From assembly GCA_003140665.1 (NCBI GenBank), contig PLKS01000060.1:21775-68541 (forward strand): DNA of 46,767 nucleotides, read 5' to 3'. How positions within the stretch are numbered: the stretch's first letter is position 1; each line of letters opens with the position of its first letter. The translations under genes and the position numbers were made by a program. The notes below the pieces were generated by a model. The model had not been told where the DNA came from and made no database searches. It was given only the letters and a program-made list of their open reading frames with translations. Positions 16,542 through 26,451 of the stretch are shown here, in pieces. The stretch comes from Opitutaceae bacterium. GTDB lineage: Bacteria > Verrucomicrobiota > Verrucomicrobiia > Opitutales > Opitutaceae.

Positions 16542-19421
16542 ATGACATCAGGCAATAGGCGATGCCTCGCGCTTTTCATTTCACTGTCCGTGGGCGCGGC
16601 CGCGCTTCCCGCCGCGGCGGCCGAGCCCATCAGCCGGGAGCGGCTTCTCATGGATTCCGACTGGAGCTTCCACCTTGGCAACGATTGGGGCACGGGACAA
16701 AGCCTGGCGAAGTCGGGGACGGGCATGGGGCCGGCGAGCGTGTCGCAGAGCGTCGCGAGCTGGCGCCGGGTGAACCTGCCGCACGACTGGGCGATCGAGC
16801 TGCCCTTTGATCCGGCGGCCGACGGCTCGCACGGCTTCAGGCCGGTGGGGGAGGCTTTCCCGCAGAACAGCACGTCGTGGTACCGGCGGTCGTTCGACCT
16901 TCCGGGATCGGACGCGGGCAAGCGGATCTGGCTGGAGTTCGACGGTGTGTACCGCGACTGCACGGTGTTCGTGAACGGTTGGTTCGCCGGCCACAACGAG
17001 AGCGGCTACAGCGGATTTCGCTGCGACATCACGGACGTCGCCAATTGCGGAGGCGCGAACATCGTCGCGGTCAGGGTCGACGCCTCGCAGCCCGAGGGCT
17101 GGTTCTACGAGGGCGCCGGCATCTACCGGCATGTCTGGCTGGTGAAGACGGCCCCGCTGGCCGTCGCGCCCGACGGGGTGTTCGTTTCCAGCCGGTTCAA
17201 GGACAATGTCCCTGTCGGGACCGACGTGCTTCATCTCGAGGCGCGGCTCCTGAATTCGCAGGGGGCGCCAGCCGACGCGACGGTCACCTGGGAAATCTCC
17301 GGGCCGGGCGGCCTGGCGTTTGCGACCGCGGCCAGGTCCGCCCGCGTTGGGGCCTGGGAGGCGCTCGACATTGAGCAGACTGCGGAGATGCGGGCGCCCC
17401 AGCTCTGGTCGCCGGAAACGCCGAAACTCTACAAGCTCGTGACGATCGTCGCCAGCGGGGGCCGGATCGTCGACCGCGTCGAGACCGAGTTTGGAATCCG
17501 CACGGTCGGTTTCGACGCGGACAAGGGATTCATGCTCAACGGAAAGCCCTATGTGCTCAAGGGCACGTCCAACCACCAGGACCACGCGGGCGTGGGCTCG
17601 GCGCTCCCGGACGGACTCCAGTACTTTCGCATCGCGCGGTTGAAGGAGATGGGCTGCAACGCATACCGCACCGCACACAACCCGCCGACGCCCGAGCTGC
17701 TCGACGCGTGCGACCGGCTCGGCATGCTGGTCATGGACGAGAACCGGCTTATCGGCGGCGACGCCCAGCACATGGACCGGCTGGAGCGCCAGATCCGGCG
17801 CGACCGCAACCATCCCAGCGTGGCGATCTGGTCCATGGGCAACGAGGAATTTCAGACCGAGAAGACCGCGGCGGGCGGCCGCACCGTCGGCACGATGCAG
17901 GACCTGGCCAAGCGGCTCGACCCCACGCGGCCGGTGACATTCAACGCGGACCTTGGCAACGAGTTCGCCGGGATCGACAGTGCGATCGAGGTGCGCGGCT
18001 GGAGCTACCATGTCGGCCCGGCCATGGACGACTACCACAAGGCGCATCCGCTCCAGCCGAACGTCGGCAGCGAGCAGGGCAGCACGGTCGGCACGCGCGG
18101 AATATACGCGAACGACCCGGTCCGGGGCTATGTCAGCGCCTACGACGACAATGCCCCCGAATGGGCCCAGACGGCGGAGACCTGGGTGGGTTTCTTCGCC
18201 ACGCGCCCGTGGCTCTCCGGCGGCTTCGTGTGGACCGGCTTCGACTATCGGGGCGAGCCGACACCCTACGGATGGCCGTGCATCAACTCGCATTTCGGGA
18301 TCATGGATACCTGCGGCTTCCCGAAGGACAACTTCTGGTACTACCAGGCGTGGTGGACCGACCGGCCCGTGCTGCACCTCATGCCGCACTGGAACTGGCC
18401 GGGGAGGGAGGGCCAGGAGATCGACGTGCGCGCCCTCAGCAACTGCGACGAAGTCGAGCTGTACCTGAACGGCGCGAGCCTGGGGCGCCAGGAGATGAAG
18501 CCTCAATCCGTGCTCAAGTGGAAGGTTCCGTACGCACCGGGCGTCCTGTCCGCGCGCGGGTTCAAGGGAGGGAGCGTGGTCGCCGAGACGAAGGTCGAGA
18601 CCACCGGTGCGCCAGCGGTCGTCCAGCTCAAGCCCGATCGCATCGCGATCGGAGCCAGCGGTGAGGACGTCGCGGTCGTCACGGTCGCAATCGCCGACGC
18701 GCAGGGGCGGGTGGTGCCCGTGGCGGGGAACGAGGTTTCATTCGAGCTCGAGGGCCCCGGGCGGATCCTGGGGGTGGGCAATGGGGACCCCAGCAGCCAC
18801 GAACCCGACACCTTCGTGGCAGTGGCCCCAACCCGGAGCCTCCCGGTGGATGGATGGCGCTGGAAGAAGATCGCCGACCCGTACCCGCACAATCTCCCGG
18901 AGGAGGGGGCCCAGTTTGACGACTCGGCCTGGGACACGACCGACGTGCGTGCGGAGAGCGGCCCGCTCGGTCTGAGGGAGCGGGCCATTTTCCGCGCCCG
19001 CTTCACCGTCGCCGAGAACGACCTCGAGGCGCCGGTCATCGAGCTCTGGTTTGGACGGATCTCCGGCGGCATATCCGTCTACGTCAACGGGCAGATGGTC
19101 GGGGACGCGGCCGACCCCCGCACGCCCTCGATCTTCGATGTAAAGGCGCTGCTCCATCCGGGCGAAAACGTCGTGGCCGTGGCGACCGCCAACTATGGCC
19201 CCGAGCACTCGGGGCTGAGCAAGGGCGCGGAGCTGCGCCTGCAGGGGGATCCGCCAGCGGTCCACTGGCGGCGCAGCGTGTTCAACGGGCTTGCCCAGGT
19301 CATCGTGCAGTCTTCCACGCAGGCCGGCACCCTCAAGCTGACGGCGCGTTCCGAGGGACTCGAACCCGCGACGCTCCTGCTGCAGTCCCTTCCCCCGGCA
19401 CCCCTCGCCTCGGTGCCGTGA
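16542..19421 (+). CDS. Glycoside hydrolase family 2 (beta-galactosidase-like), with an additional beta-sandwich domain inserted near the C-terminus
   Basis: VNLPHDWAIE, YRRSFDLPG, GTSNHQDHAGVG, NAYRTAHNPPTPELLDACDRLGMLVMDE, IWSMGNEEF, SEQGSTVGTR; 959 aa. Confidence 0.93.
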   Translation: MTSGNRRCLALFISLSVGAAALPAAAAEPISRERLLMDSDWSFHLGNDWGTGQSLAKSGTGMGPASVSQSVASWRRVNLPHDWAIELPFDPAADGSHGFRPVGEAFPQNSTSWYRRSFDLPGSDAGKRIWLEFDGVYRDCTVFVNGWFAGHNESGYSGFRCDITDVANCGGANIVAVRVDASQPEGWFYEGAGIYRHVWLVKTAPLAVAPDGVFVSSRFKDNVPVGTDVLHLEARLLNSQGAPADATVTWEISGPGGLAFATAARSARVGAWEALDIEQTAEMRAPQLWSPETPKLYKLVTIVASGGRIVDRVETEFGIRTVGFDADKGFMLNGKPYVLKGTSNHQDHAGVGSALPDGLQYFRIARLKEMGCNAYRTAHNPPTPELLDACDRLGMLVMDENRLIGGDAQHMDRLERQIRRDRNHPSVAIWSMGNEEFQTEKTAAGGRTVGTMQDLAKRLDPTRPVTFNADLGNEFAGIDSAIEVRGWSYHVGPAMDDYHKAHPLQPNVGSEQGSTVGTRGIYANDPVRGYVSAYDDNAPEWAQTAETWVGFFATRPWLSGGFVWTGFDYRGEPTPYGWPCINSHFGIMDTCGFPKDNFWYYQAWWTDRPVLHLMPHWNWPGREGQEIDVRALSNCDEVELYLNGASLGRQEMKPQSVLKWKVPYAPGVLSARGFKGGSVVAETKVETTGAPAVVQLKPDRIAIGASGEDVAVVTVAIADAQGRVVPVAGNEVSFELEGPGRILGVGNGDPSSHEPDTFVAVAPTRSLPVDGWRWKKIADPYPHNLPEEGAQFDDSAWDTTDVRAESGPLGLRERAIFRARFTVAENDLEAPVIELWFGRISGGISVYVNGQMVGDAADPRTPSIFDVKALLHPGENVVAVATANYGPEHSGLSKGAELRLQGDPPAVHWRRSVFNGLAQVIVQSSTQAGTLKLTARSEGLEPATLLLQSLPPAPLASVP

Positions 19422-19453
19422 CGGGTCAAACCGGCGGCCGCGGCCCCTCAACG

Positions 19454-20116
19454 ATGAGTCCGCTCAATCCCGCCGAGGTGCGGGTCCTCGGATCGCTGAT
19501 CGAGAAGGACATCACGACGCCGGATTACTACCCGCTGACGCTGAATGCGCTGACCAACGCCTGCAACCAGAGCTCAAACCGGGATCCGGTGATGTCGCTG
19601 TCGGACCAGGACGTGGTGCGCGGGCTCGATTCGCTGCGTGAGAAGAAGCTGGCCTTCATGTTCGAGGGAGCGGACAGCCGGGTGTCCAAGTACGGGCACC
19701 GCTTCGCCGAGACCTTCGAGCTCGCCCGGCCCGGGACGGCCGTCATGTGCGTGCTCATGCTCCGGGGCCCTCAGACCCTCGGCGAAATCCGCGGGCGGGC
19801 GGCCCGGATGCATGAGTTTCCCGGCCTTGAGGAGGCCGCGGCCGAGCTCGCGTCGCTGATCGCAAGGTCGCCGGAGCCCCTGGTCCTCAAGCTTCCCCGG
19901 CAGCCGGGCTTCAAGGAGCAGCGCTACGCGCACCTTCTTGCCGGAACCGTGTCGATCCCGGCGCCCGAGGCCGGGCGGACTCCTGAGCCCGCTGTCATTG
20001 CCGTGCGCGCTGAGAACGAGCGGCTGGCAAGGCTCGAGGCGGAGGCTGCCGCCCTGCGCGCGGAACTCGCGGACCTCAGGGGGCAGCTCGCCGAGCTGAG
20101 GAAACAGCTTGAGTGA
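19454..20116 (+). CDS. YceH/DUF480 family protein
   Basis: LNPAEVRVLGSLIEKDITTPDYYPLTLNALTNACNQSSNRDPVM and LMLRGPQTLGEIRGRAARMHEF are family hallmarks. Confidence 0.9.
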   Translation: MSPLNPAEVRVLGSLIEKDITTPDYYPLTLNALTNACNQSSNRDPVMSLSDQDVVRGLDSLREKKLAFMFEGADSRVSKYGHRFAETFELARPGTAVMCVLMLRGPQTLGEIRGRAARMHEFPGLEEAAAELASLIARSPEPLVLKLPRQPGFKEQRYAHLLAGTVSIPAPEAGRTPEPAVIAVRAENERLARLEAEAAALRAELADLRGQLAELRKQLE

Positions 20117-20151
20117 GCCCCGGCAGTGGGGCAGGACTCCTCTTGGAAGCT

Positions 20152-21549
20152 ATGCATGCAACGACGGCTACCGCGGCGAAGGATCGCTCGGGTGATGGCC
20201 ACGCACCCGCCGGCGGCGCGCCGCTTTACCTTCTTCTCCTGGCCGGCCTGGTCCTAGCCGGCTGCGCGGACGTTCCCATCATCTATCCCGACACAAATCC
20301 CATGACACCACTTCCCACGGTAAGCCAATTCAACAAGGACGAGGCGCTGGCCATGGTCGAGTTCTGCATCGACCTCGACAACCAGGACGACCGGGCGAAC
20401 CCGAACGCGCGAAACATCTACAAGATGCGCGCGGACCGCTTTTCCGCCTGGGAGCTGGTCGATGACAGCCGGGTGCGCTATGCCGATGCCATCCACCTGA
20501 CGGGCGCCGACAGGGTCAACCCCTCGCTCAACGGCTTCCCGCCATTCGGGAGCGCCTGGACGCTCTGGAGAAACGCGAACGCCGCGAAGAGCGGCGAACA
20601 GGTCTACGCGCTTGCGTTCCGCGGCACGGTTTTGTCATTCCGTCCCAGCGTCGTGGAGGACGCCTTGGTGACGACGGCGGCGAGCAGGCATGGGCTCGAG
20701 CTGCCGGTGGGCCGGTTCCTGAACGTCACCTTCGCCACGGAGCCGCGCGCGGAGGTCCACGAGGGCTTCGCCTACGCCGTGTTCGGCCAGCTTTTTGACA
20801 AGGACTTCGGCGTCCTCGCCCGGATGCGCGACGAGGTCCCCAACGGCTCGACGCTCATCATCACGGGCCACAGCCAGGGCGCCGCCCTGGCGACGCTCGC
20901 GCACGCGTTCTTCTTCTATGCCGCGCAGGAGGGGCGCTTCGGGATCGCCGAAAAGAAGCTGAATCTGAGGTCCTACGTGTTCGCGCAGCCCAAGCCAGGA
21001 AACACGCAGTTCTCGCAGGATTTCGCCGGCATCACCGGCGCCGGGGCTTCGTCCTTCACCTTCAACAACACGATCGACCCGGTCTCGATGCTTCCGCCGA
21101 CACACGGCTTTCTCTTCGGGGCGTTCGAGGATGTCCCACGCGTGAAGAATCCCGGCTGGGAGTTCATCCGCATGATCAACAACGCAGCGAACAAGATCAG
21201 CAAGGCCCTGGGCAGCTTCTCGGAAAGGACGACGGCGGGGAAGATCGCCGTGCTTCAGAAAAAAAGCGACGACAGCCTCTATCTCGCCAATGAGCTGCCG
21301 GCCGAGCCCGATGTGAGGCCCGCGCCGTCCGTGTCTCAGAACTACGCGTCGGCCGGCAATGTGATCCCGCTCGTCGGCCTCCACAACGGGTCGAAGTACT
21401 TTGGCAACCCGCTCGACGCCGACGACGTGTTCATTCAACACCATGCGACCACCTACCGCCGGCTGCTCGAGGCGATGTACGGGCTTCCGCCGACCACGGA
21501 CGACACGCCCGGCCTCGTGGTGCCGCCGGTCGTTTCGATCCCAAACTGA
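20152..21549 (+). CDS. Class 3 lipase-like lipoprotein
   Basis: Lipobox LVLAGC; GHSQGAALATL nucleophile elbow; lipase_3-like context (FAQPKPGNTQFSQDF). Confidence 0.8.
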   Translation: MHATTATAAKDRSGDGHAPAGGAPLYLLLLAGLVLAGCADVPIIYPDTNPMTPLPTVSQFNKDEALAMVEFCIDLDNQDDRANPNARNIYKMRADRFSAWELVDDSRVRYADAIHLTGADRVNPSLNGFPPFGSAWTLWRNANAAKSGEQVYALAFRGTVLSFRPSVVEDALVTTAASRHGLELPVGRFLNVTFATEPRAEVHEGFAYAVFGQLFDKDFGVLARMRDEVPNGSTLIITGHSQGAALATLAHAFFFYAAQEGRFGIAEKKLNLRSYVFAQPKPGNTQFSQDFAGITGAGASSFTFNNTIDPVSMLPPTHGFLFGAFEDVPRVKNPGWEFIRMINNAANKISKALGSFSERTTAGKIAVLQKKSDDSLYLANELPAEPDVRPAPSVSQNYASAGNVIPLVGLHNGSKYFGNPLDADDVFIQHHATTYRRLLEAMYGLPPTTDDTPGLVVPPVVSIPN

Positions 21550-21570
21550 GGCGGCCCATCCTGCCGGCGC

Positions 21571-22041
21571 TCAGGGCGCCCGTTTGCCCTGCCTTAGAGC
21601 CCTGATCGCCCTTGCGACCCGGCCTGCGCGCGTCTCTTCGCGCTTTGCCGACTCGATCCACCGCGCGTATTCCTTCTGGCTGGTGTAGGAGAGCCCGCGA
21701 AAAAACAGGAGCGCCTTCGGCTGGCCCCTCAGCGCCTTCGCCAGGTCCCCCGGGACCTCGACGACCCGCGGCTCCAGGTCCTCCTCGACCACCACGTCCA
21801 CGGCGTCGCCGGGGCCTTTCCCTATCGTCTCCCGGATGTGCTTGAGCACCGGCAGGATGTGGCAGGTTCCGCCCATCCGCACCAATGAGCCCCGATATGG
21901 CTCGGCGTCGATTGTCACCTGGACGGGAACGCGCTTCTTCCCGAAGACCAGCTCAACGTCGAAGGGAACGGAGACAAACGCGCCCCCGCCGCCGGCGCTT
22001 TCGATTACGGACCTGAATCTCTGGATCGAGCCGCAGCTCAT
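21571..22041 (-). CDS. DUF1905/YdeI (OmdA)-like protein
   Basis: FDVELVFGKKRVPVQVTIDAEPYRGSLVRMGGTCHILPVLKHIRETIGKGPGDAVDVVVEED..., C-terminal SYTSQKEYARWIESAKREETRAGRVARAI. Start trimmed to ATG at 22041. Confidence 0.78.
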   Translation of the reverse strand: MSCGSIQRFRSVIESAGGGGAFVSVPFDVELVFGKKRVPVQVTIDAEPYRGSLVRMGGTCHILPVLKHIRETIGKGPGDAVDVVVEEDLEPRVVEVPGDLAKALRGQPKALLFFRGLSYTSQKEYARWIESAKREETRAGRVARAIRALRQGKRAP

Positions 22042-22398
22042 CGCATGCCGCCCGCGGCGGCCCTCGGCCATGCAGGCGCCAAGATCGGGCCGCGCTGGGA
22101 CGGATCGGGATTTGCTGGGCCCATCCTGGAGGGCACGTTGGGAAGGGGTCGCGTTTTCAGGGAATGGCTTCGGTGCGGGAAGAGGCAGAAGCGGGGCCCG
22201 TGCCCCGGCCGTCAAAGGCAAGCGTATTGGGCTTTCATAGGCAAGAGCTCAGGAATGGGACCGATGGCCCGCGCACCGGCGCAAGGCGGCCACAAATCGC
22301 TCGCTTCGACTGCGCGCGGCCGATTGTTTGGACCCGCGACCATGATCACGCCTGCTGACGATGAGGATCGTTTGAGGACGCCACACCCAAGCCGGCCG

Positions 22399-23478
22399 AT
22401 GCGCCGATACCTGTGCCTTCTCCTCATCGGCGCCCTTCCCGTCCGCGCCGCGGCGCCGACGGCGGTCCCGGCCAACGACGCGCGCATCGCCTACATGGGG
22501 CGCGTCGAGCTCTCCGCGCAGAAGGCGGAAATGGGGTATCCCGGCATCACGATTCGCTTTGTCTACAGGGGTCCGGCGCCGATCATGAGGCTGACCGGCG
22601 ACTCGCCGAATTGCTTCTTCAACCTCTCGTGCAACGGATGGGATCCGGTGGTCATCAAGCTGAACCAGGGCGCGAACGAGATCCCCCTGCCGACCGGGAT
22701 CGCCCCTCCCGGCGGCTGGCTGGTCGAGCTGGTGCGGCGGACCGAGTCATGGATGGGCACCGCGTCCTTCGACGGACTGCTACTGCCCGCGGGATGCGAG
22801 CTTCTGCCTCCGCCCGCATGGCCGGACCGCAGGCTGATGTTCATCGGGGACTCCCTCACCTGCGGCGAGTACAACGAGCGCTTTCCGCAGGAGAACGACT
22901 CCACGCCCCGCTCGACGAACGCCGCGCGTTCCTACGGGATGCTCCTTGCCCGCTGGCTCGGGGCCCAGGTGCACCTGGTCAGCTACGGCGGCAGGGGCAT
23001 CACGCGCGACTGGTCGGGCAAGACGGATGTGAACATCCTGCCCGTCTTCTTTCCCCTCACGCTACCGGACAGGCCCGGCTCCGACTGGGCGCCCTCCCGC
23101 TACAAGCCCGACGTGATCGTGATCAACGACGGGACGGACTTTGACGCGGGTCCGCAGGACGAGGCGAAGTTCACCGATGCCTATGCGGCGTTCGTCGGCC
23201 AGGTGCGCTCGGCCTACCCGGGCGCCTTCATCCTCCTGACCGAGAGCGGATTCCAGTCCGACGGCTCCGACGGGAGACCCAGGATCGCGCGGGACCAGTT
23301 GATGCGGACGATGCAGGAGGTTGTGGAACGCCGGCACAAGGCGGGAGACAGCCGGATCCGCGTGGTGAGGACGGGATTCTTCCCGGGAACGCCGACCAAC
23401 GGCCACCTCGTGGCCTTCCAGCACGAACAGATCGCCCTCGACCTCCTCGGCCCGATCCGCGAGGTGACCGGCTGGTGA
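22399..23478 (+). CDS. Secreted SGNH/GDSL hydrolase, CE2-like acetyl esterase architecture
   Basis: Signal peptide from ATG 22399; N-terminal beta-sandwich, then LMFIGDSLTCGEYNER, catalytic-type GTPTNGHLVAFQHEQIA. Confidence 0.82.
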   Translation: MRRYLCLLLIGALPVRAAAPTAVPANDARIAYMGRVELSAQKAEMGYPGITIRFVYRGPAPIMRLTGDSPNCFFNLSCNGWDPVVIKLNQGANEIPLPTGIAPPGGWLVELVRRTESWMGTASFDGLLLPAGCELLPPPAWPDRRLMFIGDSLTCGEYNERFPQENDSTPRSTNAARSYGMLLARWLGAQVHLVSYGGRGITRDWSGKTDVNILPVFFPLTLPDRPGSDWAPSRYKPDVIVINDGTDFDAGPQDEAKFTDAYAAFVGQVRSAYPGAFILLTESGFQSDGSDGRPRIARDQLMRTMQEVVERRHKAGDSRIRVVRTGFFPGTPTNGHLVAFQHEQIALDLLGPIREVTGW

Positions 23479-23529
23479 CGGCCGCGACGGGGAAGCGCGG
23501 AGGGGCGGCGCCGGGGGCGCCCGGCACGC

Positions 23530-24672
23530 TCACCTGAGCGCCTGCTCGAGGTCGAGGATGAGGTCGCCCGTGTCCTCGAGTCCAACCGACATGCGCAGCA
23601 GGTCGGCGGGCGTGGAGCTCTGCGGGCCCTCGACGCTGGCCCTGTGCTCGATGAGACTCTCCACGCCGCCGAGCGACGTGGCCCGCTTCCAGACCTGGAG
23701 CCGGCCGATGAAGGCGAGCGCGCCTGGCGCGCCTCCCCTCACGCGGAGCGAGAGCATGCCGCCGAATCCGCCGCGCATCTGCCGCGCCGCGATCTCATGG
23801 CCGGGAAATGTCGCCAGGCCGGGGTAGAGGACCGCCTCGATCCCCGCGTGGCCGGAAAAGCGCTCCGCAATCCGCTGCGCGCTGCGGCTCTGCGTCTCGA
23901 CCCTGGCATACAGCGTGCGCATGCCGCGCAGGAGCAGCCATGCCTCGAATGGGCCAAGGACCGCCCCGGCCTGCGTTCGAACCGTCTTTATCCGCTGCCA
24001 GGAGTCGTTCGCCGCGGCCGCCGTGACCGTGCCGGCGATGACGTCGGAATGGCCGTTCAGATACTTCGTCGCGGAATGCATCACGAGGTCCGCGCCGAGG
24101 GCTATGGGCTGGGTGTGGACGGGCGTGGCGAATGTTGAATCGACGGCCAGCGACGCGCCTGCGCGGTGGGCGACGTCGGCCAGCGCGGCGATGTCGGTGA
24201 CGACGAGCGTCGGATTGGCCGGCGTCTCGATCCAGATGAGCCTGGTCTCCCCGGGACGCGCGGCGGCTGCGACGCGGGCCGGATCCGTCATGTCCACGGA
24301 CTCGATGCGAAGCCCCCAGTCCGCCGCCCATCCGACCAGCCAGCCGCGGAGGGCCCAGTAGATCACCTTGGGCACGAGGACATGGTCGCCCGGGCGAAGG
24401 GAGAGAAACACCGCCGTGGCCGCGGCCATGCCGGAGCTGAACGCCGCCGTCGCAGCCCCGCCCTCCAGCCGCGTGAGGAGCGCCTCGACCTGGTCGTAGT
24501 TCGGGTTGTCGGGGCGGGAGTAAAGCCGGCCGGACAGGAGCTGGTTGTCCGGGCCGCGCTCGTAGGTCGTGGCAGGCTGGATGGGCGGCACAAAGGCGCC
24601 TGTCACCGGGTCGCGGAAGCCGAGCGCCTGCGCCGCGGCGGTGGCTGGTTTGACGGAATCGGGCAAGCTCAC
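23530..24672 (-). CDS. Cystathionine gamma-synthase / Cys-Met metabolism PLP-dependent enzyme
   Basis: PIQPATTYERGPDNQLLSGRLYSRPDNPNYDQVE, HSATKYLNGHSDVIAG PLP-lysine region; GTG start at 24672. Confidence 0.9.
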   Translation of the reverse strand: MSLPDSVKPATAAAQALGFRDPVTGAFVPPIQPATTYERGPDNQLLSGRLYSRPDNPNYDQVEALLTRLEGGAATAAFSSGMAAATAVFLSLRPGDHVLVPKVIYWALRGWLVGWAADWGLRIESVDMTDPARVAAAARPGETRLIWIETPANPTLVVTDIAALADVAHRAGASLAVDSTFATPVHTQPIALGADLVMHSATKYLNGHSDVIAGTVTAAAANDSWQRIKTVRTQAGAVLGPFEAWLLLRGMRTLYARVETQSRSAQRIAERFSGHAGIEAVLYPGLATFPGHEIAARQMRGGFGGMLSLRVRGGAPGALAFIGRLQVWKRATSLGGVESLIEHRASVEGPQSSTPADLLRMSVGLEDTGDLILDLEQALR

Positions 24673-24784
24673 GGAATTCGAGCAAACTGGGGGCCGCGCG
24701 AAAGGCAACCGGGGGAATTTGGGGTGGGCCCGGCCGCCGGGATGCGCGCGAGCCGCGCCCGGGGCGCGGGAATTCTCCGGTGGG

Positions 24785-25237
24785 TCAGGCCCGCACAAAC
24801 GGGCCTATCCTCCCGTCTGCCCTCAGCTCGGCGAGCTCGGCGACGGTTGGAAGCCGCGGTTTGTCTCGCTCGGTCCGCACGACGCAGAGAAAACCCAGGG
24901 GCTCGCCGGCCGTCGCGCGAAACTGGTGCCACGTCTGCGGCGGCACGCGGACCAGGTCATTGGCCTGCAGCGCGTGGATTTCCCGGCCCACCAGCGCCTG
25001 TCCGCAGCCGCGCAGCACCATGACCGAGTGAATGTGGTCGTGGCGCTCGAGCGTCGAGTGGCCGCCGGGCGCGATCTCAAAGTAGCGCAACTGGCTGCCG
25101 GCGGCATCCCCGTCGTCGAAAAGCACCTGGCGGGTGATGCTCCTGAAGTGCGTGCCGCCGTCCTCCTTGTATGCGAGGACCGGCACGTCCTCCCATCGGA
25201 ACGGCTCGGTTTGTGCGATGTGGGTTTTCTGGCTCAC
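24785..25237 (-). CDS. Cupin-domain protein
   Basis: EIAPGGHSTLERHDHIHSVMVLRGCGQALV and VRVPPQTWHQFRA cupin motifs; GTG start overlaps the upstream stop (GTGA). Confidence 0.88.
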   Translation of the reverse strand: MSQKTHIAQTEPFRWEDVPVLAYKEDGGTHFRSITRQVLFDDGDAAGSQLRYFEIAPGGHSTLERHDHIHSVMVLRGCGQALVGREIHALQANDLVRVPPQTWHQFRATAGEPLGFLCVVRTERDKPRLPTVAELAELRADGRIGPFVRA

Positions 25238-26346
25238 GAAGGGTAGGGGAAAGCATGCACGGCCTCCACGAATTGGCGACCCCGCAGGAGCAGCGTCCCC
25301 GCATTGGGCGCCTCAAGGAGGCTCCCGCCGAGAAGGAGCATCGTGTCGGCGCCGTACGCCTCGAGGGCTTCCGCGACATTCTCGATCCTGATGCCGCCCG
25401 CGGGCACCGGCAGCGCGGGCGCGGTGGCCGAATCCGGCGCGCGAAGCGCCCGGGCGATGCCCAAGCACACCTCGGGGCCGTAGCTGAATCGGCCTCCGGC
25501 GTTCGGGTAGATCACGGCGTCCGCGCCGAAGAGCGGGAACAGTTTCCCGAGCAACGCCACCGGCGCGATCCGCTGCGCGCCGCCGAAGGCCGGGTGGGCG
25601 AGGACCGGCAGCCCCAGGCCTCGCGCGAGCTCGTTGAGGAAGGGCAGACCAAGGAGCATGGGCGAGACCATCACGGCCCCGACGCCCAGCTCCTTCGCCT
25701 CCCGGGCCTGGCGAAGCACGGTCGCGGGCGAGCCGATGAGGTTGGGCACATAGGTGGCCCGGCGCCCGGTCGTCCCCGCCGCGTCCGCGGTTGCGGCGAG
25801 GCAGGCCCGCGCGCGTTCGACGAACCGGCAGTTCGGGTGGTCCGCCAGGCCGTGGTCGTCCTTGATCACGTCGAGGCCCGCAAGCGCCAGGGTGCGGCAG
25901 AGCGCCGCCGCCCCGTCGACGGTAAGCCCCATCGGCTTGAGGACCGAGGCGGTGAGGGCGCGTCCCCGGACGCCGGTGAGCCGGCGCAACCCGGCGGCGC
26001 CGAAGCGGGGTCCGCCGAGCGTTCGCGCCAGCGCCTGGGGAAGGCGAACGTCCTCCAGCTCGACATCGGGCTGGAGCGAGCAGTTGCCGAAGAGGACATT
26101 GAGGAGCTGGGCCGGATCGTTGGCGGCCGCCTCCGCTGGCTGGGCGAGGCGCACCCGGAAATCGCCGGTCCCCACCTCCTCGGTCGCGATCACCCGGCCG
26201 ACGAAATGCTCGAGCACGTCGGGCGAGCGGATCGCCGCGCGCCGCAGCTCGACGGTCTGCTCCAGCAGCAGCGCCTCGACCCGCTCGCCGAGCCCCGACG
26301 GCTCGGTGCGCACCCGGTAGACCGCCTCGATTTCGTCCTTGGCCAT
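25234..26346 (-). CDS. RuBisCO large-subunit-like protein (form IV)
   Basis: TASVLKPMGL, ALAGLDVIKDDHGLADHPNCRF, VLAHPAFGG, AVIYPNAGGRFSYGPE RuBisCO-fold motifs; KDDH replaces canonical KDDE. Confidence 0.88.
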   Translation of the reverse strand: MAKDEIEAVYRVRTEPSGLGERVEALLLEQTVELRRAAIRSPDVLEHFVGRVIATEEVGTGDFRVRLAQPAEAAANDPAQLLNVLFGNCSLQPDVELEDVRLPQALARTLGGPRFGAAGLRRLTGVRGRALTASVLKPMGLTVDGAAALCRTLALAGLDVIKDDHGLADHPNCRFVERARACLAATADAAGTTGRRATYVPNLIGSPATVLRQAREAKELGVGAVMVSPMLLGLPFLNELARGLGLPVLAHPAFGGAQRIAPVALLGKLFPLFGADAVIYPNAGGRFSYGPEVCLGIARALRAPDSATAPALPVPAGGIRIENVAEALEAYGADTMLLLGGSLLEAPNAGTLLLRGRQFVEAVHAFPYPS

Positions 26347-26451
26347 TCGGGGCCACGCTACACGGCGCGGCCCTCCCAGGAAGCAGAAAGCGCGCGTCCG
26401 GGCTCCGCTATAACTTTGCTTTGTCGGCGGAAGATTATTCGCTTTGGGAAC

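Noticed and set aside
16581-18506. 641-aa minus-strand ORF
   Set aside because: Antisense to the well-supported GH2 gene; composition (R/H/V/G-rich) typical of a GC-rich shadow frame.
25171-26451. N-terminal 427 aa of the 862-aa + ORF
   Set aside because: Antisense to the RLP/cupin genes; OAHS homology begins at GTG 26452.
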